NCBI RefSeq assembly: GCF_048269205.1
Contig: NZ_JBLXJC010000001.1
Coordinates: 930,001 to 994,000 of the forward strand
DNA: 64,000 nucleotides
Source: Emcibacter sp048269205
GTDB lineage: Bacteria; Pseudomonadota; Alphaproteobacteria; Sphingomonadales; Emcibacteraceae
Direction: 5' to 3'
The notes below the pieces were generated by a model, which was not told the origin of the DNA, did not search any database, and was given only the letters and a program-made list of their open reading frames with translations. The first letter of the stretch is position 1; each line of letters opens with the position of its first letter. Of this stretch, positions 49,530 through 57,166 are shown piece by piece. Both the position numbers and the translations under genes were made by a program.

Positions 49530-49675
49530 GTATTTAAACTCGTATCAATTAAAACTGTTGATCTGCCACCCGCGAACGCCTATCACTGTGCGGTGCAATA
49601 TAGGGCAAAAATTCGGCGCAGTATAGCCATCCTGCGGCCTTTGTCCATGTGAATCTATTATGACGGGAGGAATTG

Positions 49676-50662
49676 ATGAAAGCCATGATCGTCAGGGAAA
49701 ACGGTCCCTTGTCCAATTTGCAGCTTGAGGAAGTTGCTGATCCGGTCGCCGGTCCGGGACAGGTGGTTGTTGGTGTCAGGGCCTGTAGTGTCAATTTTGC
49801 TGACAGTTTGATGGTGGAAGGTACCTATCAGGTCAGGCCGCCGAAACCCTTCAGCCCCGGTCTCGAAGTTTCCGGATATGTGGCCGAACTGGGTGAGGGG
49901 GTGACAGGCTTCGCCGTCGGAGATCAGGTTCAGGCATTGACCAACTGGGGCGGTTTTGCTGAAAAGGTAGCTGTGCCCGTCGATGCCCTTCTCAAGGTAC
50001 CCGCCGGCATGCCCCATGAAGATGTTGCAAGTTTTGTGGTGGCCTATGGCACGAGCCACGTGGCTCTTGATTACCGGGCACGATTGCAGGCAGGTGAATG
50101 GCTCGTGGTCACCGGTGCCGGCGGCGGTGTCGGACTGACGGCGGTGGAAATCGGCCACCTGATGGGGGCGCGGGTGATTGCCCTGGCCGGGGACGACGAC
50201 AAGCTTGAGGTGGCCCGCAGCAAAGGCGCCGAATTTACCGTCAACTACAAGGACGAGGACGTGCGCGAACGGCTCAAGGAAATCACAGAAGGCAAGGGTG
50301 TCAATGTGGTCTATGATGCGGTCGGCGGCGATATTTTCCGGGCCTGCTTCCGGGCCATGGCGCCGGAAGGCCGGATCCTGGTGATCGGTTTTGCCAGCGG
50401 TGATATTCCCCAGGTGCCGGCCAATCATCTTCTGGTCAAAAATATTGAACTGATCGGATTTTACTGGGGGGCCTACAAGGAATTCAAAAATCAGGTGCTG
50501 GTGGACAGTGCAAAACGGCTCTTGCAATGGTATGAAGACGGCAAGATCAAACCGCATATCAGTAAAAAATTCCCTCTTGAAGAGACTGTGGAGGCAATTC
50601 GCTCTCTTCGGGACAGAAAGTCATCCGGGAAGGTGGTGGTCATGATGGGGGCCGATGCTTAG
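49676..50662 (+). CDS. NADPH:quinone oxidoreductase-like protein (zinc-independent MDR)
   Basis: The 328-residue protein belongs to the medium-chain dehydrogenase/reductase superfamily. The N-terminal GroES-like domain has FSPGLEVSGYVAELGEGVTG; the nucleotide domain has WLVVTGAGGGVGLTAVEIGH with the A-x-G-G-V-G pattern of quinone oxidoreductases, preferring NADPH. The usual catalytic zinc ligands are absent, as expected for the QOR group. GGGAGG precedes the ATG at 49676. Its last 8 bases overlap the start of an unknown gene, so the two are translationally coupled. Confidence 0.88.
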   Translation: MKAMIVRENGPLSNLQLEEVADPVAGPGQVVVGVRACSVNFADSLMVEGTYQVRPPKPFSPGLEVSGYVAELGEGVTGFAVGDQVQALTNWGGFAEKVAVPVDALLKVPAGMPHEDVASFVVAYGTSHVALDYRARLQAGEWLVVTGAGGGVGLTAVEIGHLMGARVIALAGDDDKLEVARSKGAEFTVNYKDEDVRERLKEITEGKGVNVVYDAVGGDIFRACFRAMAPEGRILVIGFASGDIPQVPANHLLVKNIELIGFYWGAYKEFKNQVLVDSAKRLLQWYEDGKIKPHISKKFPLEETVEAIRSLRDRKSSGKVVVMMGADA

Positions 50663-51446
50663 GGAATTTCTCCAGCATCTTCTGATATCTGCAGATCCCG
50701 CGGTGAAGTCCCTGGGCTACGTGCGGGAATCAATAGCCATTGAAAGCCGTTATAAACGGTGTCGCAACGCTTGGCAGAGCCATCTGGAGGCCTGCCGTCG
50801 GGAAATACTCCTGGCCGCGGGCAGCCTGACCCCGGGAAGTCATATCGTTATTGTCGGATCCGGGGGACTTTATGATGTGCCCCTGGAGGAATTGCGGGAG
50901 CGCGGCTTGCGGCTCAGTCTGGTGGATATTGTCCATCTTCCGGCCACCCGCAGGCGTTACCGACAGGATGAGGATGTTCATTTTATCGAAGTGGATGTCA
51001 CTGGCCGGGTGGATGAGGTCTATTATCGACAGGATCTGGTTGCGGGTTCTCCGCCGGACTTGGCGCTTGATTCTCCGCCGGATCTGGTTGTTTCGCTGAA
51101 TATATTGTCACAATTGGCTCTTGTGCCGGCCAAGTGTCTTGAGAAAGCCGGGGTGCTGGTGGAGAGTAAGTTCACTGACACGATCATGCTTCAGCATCTT
51201 GACTGGCTGGAGCACTTTGGATGTCCGGTAGTGCTCTTGTCAGATATGACTCGGAACTACCTTGAAAATAAAAGCCTTCTCGAGCAGGAGAAGGCTTTGC
51301 CGGACAGTATCCGGCAAAGGCTTGGCAGTCCGCAGCTTGAATGGGATTGGCATATTGCGCCGCCCGGTGAAGTTGATCGGAGGTTGGAAATCTGCCATCG
51401 GGTTGGCAGTTGGAAAATTTCGCCAAAGGTCAGGAAGGATTCCTGA
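50655..51446 (+). CDS. Unknown protein with Rossmann-like methyltransferase-like fold
   Basis: The 263-residue cytoplasmic protein has GSHIVIVGSGGLYDVPLEEL (about residues 61-80), reminiscent of SAM-binding motif I, followed by LSLVDIVHLPATRRRY where an acidic residue ends strand 2, and LVVSLNILSQLAL near motif IV. An SPPDLALD/SPPDLVVS near-duplication sits at residues 131-146. No substrate-specific motif is recognisable, and the end carries a Trp-rich ELEWDWHIAPPGE-like stretch. Coupling to the quinone oxidoreductase gene by an ATG/stop overlap suggests a shared task. Function unknown. Confidence 0.6.
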   Translation: MLREFLQHLLISADPAVKSLGYVRESIAIESRYKRCRNAWQSHLEACRREILLAAGSLTPGSHIVIVGSGGLYDVPLEELRERGLRLSLVDIVHLPATRRRYRQDEDVHFIEVDVTGRVDEVYYRQDLVAGSPPDLALDSPPDLVVSLNILSQLALVPAKCLEKAGVLVESKFTDTIMLQHLDWLEHFGCPVVLLSDMTRNYLENKSLLEQEKALPDSIRQRLGSPQLEWDWHIAPPGEVDRRLEICHRVGSWKISPKVRKDS

Positions 51447-51529
51447 TTTTTCTGATTCATTAGCCATCTATTAAGTTCTTCTCCGTATCATTCTTCGTCA
51501 TTCTGATATGCAACGAAGTTAGGGTAGTG

Positions 51530-52300
51530 ATGAGCATTCTCTCCGAACAGGAACTCGAAAATCTTTATGAATCTGAGGCACTTGACGAAGCCCGTGATGT
51601 GGCAGGAAATCTAGAGGTGCGTCTGCAGCAGGTGCTGAGCGGTGAAATCAAGGGGGAAAAAGCCAAGGCCACGCTGGCCCAGGACGCCTCCAATCTGCGT
51701 CTCAAGGTCAAAGCCGTAAAATTGCCGGGTCTGTCCGCCATCTGTCAACGTCTTGATGACTATCTCTGGCATATGGACGAGATCAAGGATGGGAACATCA
51801 AGGATCTGCAGCAGTTCAGTGACAAGATTATGAGCCTTCTGGATGGGACGTCGGCACCGGTTGAAGATGTAGCCGCCGATATCCAGGCGCTGCCCCATCA
51901 CTCAACCTTTGAGGTTGGCGAGGTCAAGAAAACCGATAAGGATGTGACATTGGTTCTTCCGCAAAAAGCGGCGGCCCGGGTGGTCGAGAGAGAGCTTGTG
52001 GAATGCGGTTACCGGGTGTCTACTGTGCTGGATTCCCTGGATGCCTTTGAAATTATTCTGGAGACTAAACCGGACCTGGTGATCACCACTGCAGTTATGC
52101 CGCGCCTGTCCGGAATCGATCTGGCCTGTGCGTTGAAATCCATGCCGACAACAAAGAATGTTGCCGTGGCGATATTGACCAGTATGGAGCTTGATCATCC
52201 GGATCTGAAAGCTCTTCCCATGAGTGTGGGAATTATCCGGCGCGGCGAACATTTCGGCAACGACCTGGCGGAAGTGTTGCAGCGTTTCGGGATTACCTGA
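51530..52300 (+). CDS. Pseudo-HPt domain fused to a degenerate receiver domain
   Basis: The 256-residue protein has an N-terminal helical domain (residues about 1-105) in which LAQDASNLRLKVKAVKLPGL sits where an HPt motif would be, but the His is Ser54 or Asn55. A linker follows, then a receiver-like domain (residues about 137-256). Its acidic pocket reads VTLVLPQKAAARV instead of 'V-D-D', and the phospho-acceptor Asp is Thr187 in DLVITTAVMPRLSGIDLAC; the distal Ser/Thr (ILTSMELDHPD) is kept. Signalling by phosphorylation is therefore unlikely, so it may act as a scaffold or anti-adaptor. The ATG at 51530 is preferred over a GTG 3 bases earlier. Confidence 0.68.
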   Translation: MSILSEQELENLYESEALDEARDVAGNLEVRLQQVLSGEIKGEKAKATLAQDASNLRLKVKAVKLPGLSAICQRLDDYLWHMDEIKDGNIKDLQQFSDKIMSLLDGTSAPVEDVAADIQALPHHSTFEVGEVKKTDKDVTLVLPQKAAARVVERELVECGYRVSTVLDSLDAFEIILETKPDLVITTAVMPRLSGIDLACALKSMPTTKNVAVAILTSMELDHPDLKALPMSVGIIRRGEHFGNDLAEVLQRFGIT

Positions 52301-52479
52301 TCATTAGAGGATGCTGTGCGGAGCAGGTTTTGCAATATTTAACTAACTGTTGTTATTGGTATTTTTTGGTAACAAAAACGTAACAATAGAGTTGTTATCC
52401 GTCGGATTTTAAATTAACTATAGATATCGAAATGTCTCATGAGTTGGGGTGTGTGTTATAGTTTTAAGCGGGGCAAGAC

Positions 52480-52833
52480 ATGAAAATTCATTCTTTTTTG
52501 CTGGCAGGTTCTCTGTTTTTGGCAAGTTTTTCCACGGGGCAGGCACAGAATAATTCTGAATATATGGAAGACATCCAGGAGGCGGATCAGCAATTCCTGC
52601 TGGAAAATTTCTCCAGAGCTGAAAGTCTCTATAATGATGCAAAGTCACATGCATCCAGCGCCAGTGAAAAGAGTTATGTTCACTACAAGCTCGGGACTGT
52701 GTATCTGCGCCTGAATGACAAAGTCAGGGCCCGGCAGGAATGGCGTAGCGGTCTGGAAGTTCTTGAACAGGATGGCGGGAATGCCGCCATACAGCTTCAT
52801 CTGAAGCAGGCGCTTCGCAACAACGGTCTGTAA
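52480..52833 (+). CDS. Small secreted TPR-like protein
   Basis: The 117-residue product has a Sec signal peptide (SFLLAGSLFLASFSTGQAQ) and then two or three TPR-like helix pairs (EADQQFLLENFSRAESLYND, then SYVHYKLGTVYLRLNDKVRA, then WRSGLEVLEQDG). TPR folds bind other proteins, so an envelope scaffold is plausible. The upstream 180 bases are AT-rich with no clear operator. It ends 10 bases from the convergent membrane protein gene. Confidence 0.7.
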   Translation: MKIHSFLLAGSLFLASFSTGQAQNNSEYMEDIQEADQQFLLENFSRAESLYNDAKSHASSASEKSYVHYKLGTVYLRLNDKVRARQEWRSGLEVLEQDGGNAAIQLHLKQALRNNGL

Positions 52834-52843
52834 TCCGGTTTGA

Positions 52844-53659
52844 TCAAATATTTGCGGCGGCCACTGACAGGATCAGCAGGCCGGCGATGACGACTGCCCG
52901 TTTGCCCTGGTATGGCAACTGGATTGGCAGGTGCCTGCCGATATTGTCGGCCATCATGATCAGTGAAAGCAGGATAATGGCCGGTGATAGCGAGGGCTTT
53001 TCCATGACAATCGCCAGCAGGCAGGTCAGGATTACCAGAAATGACGGGAAGAAGCCGGCTGCTCCCAGTGGGAAACGCCGCTTGGGCAAATTAAGAATGG
53101 TATAGCCCGCCAGAGCCGAGACATAGGCCAGCAGGATATCACCGGTGACGCCCTGACCATCTGACCAGGCGATGATCATACCACCGAGGCCAACAGCGCA
53201 AAGCGGCAGGGCAAGATCAAGCCCGTCCTGCCAGTCCTGTTCCATTTTCAGAAAATATCCCAACGCCAGAATGGTGACCAGGGCAAGTCCCCTGAACTCG
53301 GCGCCGCTGAAACTCAGGGCGTCCGACGGTGAAAATGTCCAGAATACACCTGCCACAGGAATAACCGATTTGAAGAAAATATTGGCAGCGTCGAGACCGG
53401 GAAAACGGTCCAGCAGGAACCCGTATAAAAGCGAGAACAGACAGAGATAGGTCAGGACTTCTTCTTGTCCGGAGGCGGGCCAGCCAGGTAAACCGGCATA
53501 AATGGTCAAAGTGACGAGGAAAGCGACAACGAGAGAGGAACTGGCCAGCGTGTTGCCAAGTCCTTCACCCATGTAAAATCGTAAAAGGGCCATCATGGCG
53601 ACTGTCAGGAGAAATGGCAGCAGGCCTAAAAGTATATAGGGGTCGTTAAAATCGATCAT
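52844..53659 (-). CDS. Polytopic membrane protein of unknown function
   Basis: The 271-residue product has about eight or nine hydrophobic segments (for example YILLGLLPFLLTVAMMALLR and FFPSFLVILTCLLAIVMEKP) with very short loops. I recognise no transporter or enzyme motif. The start ATG at 53659 matches the first membrane segment; the open frame reaches 53737. It converges on the TPR-like gene. Confidence 0.6.
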   Translation of the reverse strand: MIDFNDPYILLGLLPFLLTVAMMALLRFYMGEGLGNTLASSSLVVAFLVTLTIYAGLPGWPASGQEEVLTYLCLFSLLYGFLLDRFPGLDAANIFFKSVIPVAGVFWTFSPSDALSFSGAEFRGLALVTILALGYFLKMEQDWQDGLDLALPLCAVGLGGMIIAWSDGQGVTGDILLAYVSALAGYTILNLPKRRFPLGAAGFFPSFLVILTCLLAIVMEKPSLSPAIILLSLIMMADNIGRHLPIQLPYQGKRAVVIAGLLILSVAAANI

Positions 53660-54005
53660 GCTGTCCCGTGGTCGTCCTGCCCGTGTATATATTGTTTCTG
53701 AAGTCGCCGGGGTGCCGGCAACCAAACAATGTCGCAAAACGAATCACCCTGCAAGAAAAATATAAAACCGATTATTGCCGCGTCGGACATACATCAGGGC
53801 TGTGATATTTCTGCAGGAAGCTACTGTGATATTTTGGCCGGAATTTTTCCTGATCCGAATGTATCCTTTTGAAAATCAAGGATTTTCCAATAAAATATAA
53901 CATGTTGCATATTTAGCACAGTGTGACATTTATGTTAATGCTAAGTCGTTGTAAAATAATAACTTTTTTCTTCTTGATTTTACCTGGCAAGTCACTACAT
54001 AAAGA
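53660..54005. other. AT-rich gap with the promoter of the small RNA at 54006
   Basis: No gene is seen. The gap contains a promoter-like TTGATT (53974-53979), 16 bases, TACATA (53996-54001) reading towards the small RNA, preceded by an A/T-rich stretch that could be an UP element. Confidence 0.5.
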
Positions 54006-54103
54006 GGTGAGCGTTGTTCTTGGTGTAGGAATACACGCTTGAGCCCTACGTGGGCGTTTCCTCCCTAAACTTGGGCCATGTCCTTTGATGTGGCCCTTTT
54101 TTA
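54006..54103 (+). ncRNA. Small RNA resembling the alphaproteobacterial suhB/MmgR family
   Basis: A compact RNA of about 95 bases follows a good promoter and ends in a terminator (GGGCCA at 54073-54078 with TGGCCC at 54091-54096, then TTTTTT). Inside are a GTGTA-GGAA-TACAC hairpin (54023-54036), a GCCC-TACGT-GGGC hairpin (54043-54055) and the single-stranded CGTTTCCTCCCT (54055-54066), the same anti-Shine-Dalgarno-like CCTCCC seen in the tandem RNAs at 39.8-40.3 kb. The stretch GTGGGCGTTTCCTCCCT matches my memory of the suhB/MmgR (alpha-r8) consensus; this is recognition, not a search. It ends before the convergent N-formylglutamate amidohydrolase-type gene. Confidence 0.62.
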
Positions 54104-54124
54104 TTTCTCTTTTTTCCAGCCCGA

Positions 54125-54979
54125 TCAGGACATCAGGTTAAGGATTTCCCTGTCCAGTTTCAGGGAGAGATCGGTAATACACTCCTGCAGTTTCTCAAAC
54201 CCCTGATTAAGCGATAAATCTTCCTCATTCAGATAGAGTCTGCGGTTGAGCTCGATCTGGATGGCATGCCTGCCTTGTGCCGGTTGGCCATAGTGAACGG
54301 TATTGTAGCCGCCCGCATAGGGGGCATTAAACCTTATGGCCAGTCCTGCGGATTCAAAATGTTCTGCCACAAAACGGGAGATTTTCCTGTTGCAGCTTTT
54401 GTCAAAGTTGTTGCCGATGACCACATCGGCCTGTCTGTCTGATGGCAGACGGGAATTCATGAAGCGGTAGGAAGGCATGGAGTGGCAGTCCACAAGAAGG
54501 TAATAGCCATGCTGCTCACGTGTCATGTCCAGGAGCTCGTTAAGGGCCTTGTGCACCGGACGATACACTTTGTCGAGCCTGGCCTGTGCGCAGTCGTATG
54601 TAAGCTGGTTTTCCGTGTAAATATCTGCGCCATCATAGGTTTTTATGGGAATGACGCCAAAACCGCGGGCCACTTTCTCACTTCTTATGCATCTGATATT
54701 GCGCGGACAGTTATTCAGACTATGAGGATCCAGTTCACGTACATCGCGGTTGGTGTCGACGTAAATTCTGCCGTAAAGATTTTTAAAAAGGCAGGAGCCG
54801 GCACTGGTGATGCCGCTGACGACCTCGTCCATGCGGCTGTCTCCAGACTGGTGCAGCTTTACCTCGTCTCCTTCATAAATACGCAGAAACTCTTCGGGCA
54901 GGTAACGGCCGCTGTGCGGACTGTTATAGACGATACCGTTCGAAGAGGTGTCGGGGGAAATAATCGAATATGTTTCCAT
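54125..54979 (-). CDS. N-formylglutamate amidohydrolase family protein
   Basis: The 284-residue metalloenzyme-type protein has the family markers NSPHSGRYLPEEFLRIY, DTNRDVRELDPHSLNN, YYLLVDCHSMPS with the conserved D-C-H-S metal motif, VVIGNNFDKSC and PYAGGYNTVHYGQPAQGRHA followed by QIELNRRLY. HutG-type N-formylglutamate deformylase is the best-known activity, but many family members act on other N-formyl or N-carbamoyl substrates. Its neighbour on the other side is cpdR, a conserved pairing in alphaproteobacteria. Confidence 0.88.
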   Translation of the reverse strand: METYSIISPDTSSNGIVYNSPHSGRYLPEEFLRIYEGDEVKLHQSGDSRMDEVVSGITSAGSCLFKNLYGRIYVDTNRDVRELDPHSLNNCPRNIRCIRSEKVARGFGVIPIKTYDGADIYTENQLTYDCAQARLDKVYRPVHKALNELLDMTREQHGYYLLVDCHSMPSYRFMNSRLPSDRQADVVIGNNFDKSCNRKISRFVAEHFESAGLAIRFNAPYAGGYNTVHYGQPAQGRHAIQIELNRRLYLNEEDLSLNQGFEKLQECITDLSLKLDREILNLMS

Positions 54980-55168
54980 GGGGGTCCTGGGTTCCGGCCC
55001 TCAAAATATCTATTTCAGGGAGATCAAAGATAAACAAAAGCGAAACAATGGTCCAAATATTTTGTGGAAAAATTAAGATTTCAAATATAGTTTATGAATA
55101 TATTTGATATTTTCTAATGGTCGGGAGCCCGTGTGGGATTTCCAGACTAAAATTTAAGGGTACACTCA

Positions 55169-55528
55169 GTGGCGCGAATTTTGTTGGCCGAAGATGATGA
55201 AACCATGCGCAGTTTTCTGGCGCGTTCTCTTGAAAAGGCCGGATACAAGGTGATTTCCGTAGGAACTGGAACGGATGCCCTTCCGCTGCTCGCCGGCGGC
55301 GGATTTGATTTGTTGCTGACCGATATCGTTATGCCCGGCATGGACGGCATCGAGCTGGCCCGTCGTGCAACCAAAATGCAGCCGGATTTGCAGGTCATGT
55401 TTATTACAGGTTTTGCTGCAGTGGCCATGGATAAGACAAGAGACAGGCCGACCAACTCCAAGGTTTTGCAGAAGCCATTCCATCTCAAGGATCTGGTAGA
55501 CGAGGTGGATCGCCTATTTGTCGCTTGA
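55169..55528 (+). CDS. cpdR: Single-domain response regulator CpdR
   Basis: In Caulobacter, unphosphorylated CpdR is the adaptor that primes the ClpXP protease for cell-cycle substrates such as PdeA and McpA. The 119-residue protein is near-identical in plan: MARILLAEDDETMRSFLARS, phospho-acceptor Asp52 in LLLTDIVMPGMDGIELARRA, VMFITGFAAVA and the end KVLQKPFHLKDLVDEVDRLF. It starts at a GTG with AAGGG upstream. The nearby N-formylglutamate amidohydrolase gene and the downstream LuxO-like gene are transcribed separately or in tandem with 87 bases between. Confidence 0.93.
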   Translation: MARILLAEDDETMRSFLARSLEKAGYKVISVGTGTDALPLLAGGGFDLLLTDIVMPGMDGIELARRATKMQPDLQVMFITGFAAVAMDKTRDRPTNSKVLQKPFHLKDLVDEVDRLFVA

Positions 55529-55615
55529 TATCTTGCTGTCAGACAAGTATTTTAGAGAAATATTTAGATACTAAAGTGGCCTTCCGGAGGTCATCACAGC
55601 ACGACAGGGTGAACC

Positions 55616-57034
55616 TTGGTTAATCCGACCATTTTGCTTGTTGAAGATACACTTCCACTTGCGTCCATTTATAAGGAATACCTGAGCGAAGAAAATGTTC
55701 AGGTCATTCATGTGGCCACTGGCGGAGAGGCCTTCGACTATCTCGAACAGGGGCGTCCCGAGGTTGTTCTTCTGGACATGCAGCTTCCCGATATGGACGG
55801 GATGCAGATCCTCGAGCATATTTCCGAAAAGAAAATAGAGACCAGTGTGGTTGTCATAACGGCCCACGGTTCCATTTCCCGGGCTGTGGACGCCATGCGT
55901 CTTGGCGCCTTTGAATTTTTGCTCAAACCCTTCGACAAGAGCCGGCTGGTCTATACCGTGAGAAATGCGCTGGAGAGGGTGCGGCTGAAAAAGGTCGTTC
56001 ATACCTATCAGAGCCAGTTCGAGGAGCGACGGGAATTCTGCAGCATGCTGGGCAGCTCCCTGCCCATGCAGTCGGTTTATAAAATCATCGAAAATGTGGC
56101 CGGCAGCAAGGCGACCGTATTTATTACCGGTGAGAGCGGCACCGGCAAGGAGCTGGCGGCCGAGGCCATTCACGAGCTGAGCCCGCGCCGGGACAGGGAA
56201 TTTGTGGTGCTCAACTGCGGGGCCATTCCCAAGGACCTGATGGAAAGCGAGATTTTCGGCCATGTGAAGGGAGCCTTCACAGGCGCCATCGACAATCGTG
56301 AGGGAGCGGCGCTCAGGGCCGACGGGGGCACCCTGTTCCTTGATGAAATAGGGGAGATGGATATCGACCTGCAGGCCAAGCTGCTGCGTTTCATTCAATC
56401 CGGTACTTTCCAGAAGGTGGGCAGTACCGATACCCAGAAGGTGGATATCCGTTTTGTTTGCGCCACCAACCGGGACCCTCTGAAAATGGTGGAACAGGGG
56501 CTGTTCCGGGAAGATCTCTATTATCGCCTGAATGTGGTGCCGGTTCACATGCCGCCGCTCAGGGAAAGAGGACGGGATAAGCTGGAAATAGCCTATGCCC
56601 TGCTTGATAATTTTACCCGGGAAGAGGGTAAGCATTTTGTTCGTTTTTCTCCTGAAGTGGAGAAAGTTTTCCTGCATCACCCCTGGCCGGGCAATGTGCG
56701 CCAGATGCAGAATATCATCCGTAACGTCGTGGTACTGAATAACGGCGAGGAAGTCAGCATGGATATGTTGCCGGCACCGTTTAACAACTATACGGTAGGT
56801 ACACCGTCCATAACGGCAATTGAACAGGTGGCCCGCGCCGGTGACAATGTTGTGGTCCTGCCGAAAATGTCCCCCAAGGCCATTCGTCCGTTACAGGATC
56901 AGGAACGGGAAATTATCGAGGAGGCGATCCGTCTGTGTGACGGCAATATCACCAGGGCGGCAGGATATCTGGAAATTAATCCGTCTACCATTTACCGCAA
57001 GATGAAGGGCTGGAAAGGTCCGCTTCTCAGCTGA
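55616..57034 (+). CDS. Sigma-54-dependent response regulator, LuxO-like
   Basis: The 472-residue activator has three domains. The receiver has Asp54 in EVVLLDMQLPDMDGMQILE. The AAA+ domain has Walker A GESGTGKE (172-179), GAFTGA (219-224, contacts sigma-54) and Walker B GTLFLDEIGEMDIDLQ, with ATNRDPLKMVEQGLFREDLY. The end is a Fis-type helix-turn-helix (EEAIRLCDGNITRAAGYLEI, then NPSTIYRKMKGW). The receiver and AAA+ sequence closely resemble Vibrio LuxO, the regulator that drives small Qrr RNAs in quorum sensing. Translation starts at a TTG with AGGG upstream; no ATG is available. A LuxO-type quorum circuit in an alphaproteobacterium is unusual enough to check. Confidence 0.88.
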   Translation: MVNPTILLVEDTLPLASIYKEYLSEENVQVIHVATGGEAFDYLEQGRPEVVLLDMQLPDMDGMQILEHISEKKIETSVVVITAHGSISRAVDAMRLGAFEFLLKPFDKSRLVYTVRNALERVRLKKVVHTYQSQFEERREFCSMLGSSLPMQSVYKIIENVAGSKATVFITGESGTGKELAAEAIHELSPRRDREFVVLNCGAIPKDLMESEIFGHVKGAFTGAIDNREGAALRADGGTLFLDEIGEMDIDLQAKLLRFIQSGTFQKVGSTDTQKVDIRFVCATNRDPLKMVEQGLFREDLYYRLNVVPVHMPPLRERGRDKLEIAYALLDNFTREEGKHFVRFSPEVEKVFLHHPWPGNVRQMQNIIRNVVVLNNGEEVSMDMLPAPFNNYTVGTPSITAIEQVARAGDNVVVLPKMSPKAIRPLQDQEREIIEEAIRLCDGNITRAAGYLEINPSTIYRKMKGWKGPLLS

Positions 57035-57166
57035 AATAGTTTTCAATTATTCGTCGCCTTGCCGACCCAGCCAATCATTTACAATGCCCCCCGGTTGGCT
57101 TTAAAATAGCCGGATCCTATTCGAAAACCGGGTGCAAGTCCCGTGACCTCATGTAAGGAAGTACTC

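Noticed and set aside
54482..55033. A 183-codon plus-strand frame
   Set aside because: It is antisense to the well-supported N-formylglutamate amidohydrolase-type gene and has no family resemblance.
57035..57166. A cobalamin-riboswitch-like phrase before pepN (CGGGTGCAAGTCCCGTGAC)
   Set aside because: It is an isolated match without the conserved B12-box or core junction, and pepN is not a cobalamin gene.
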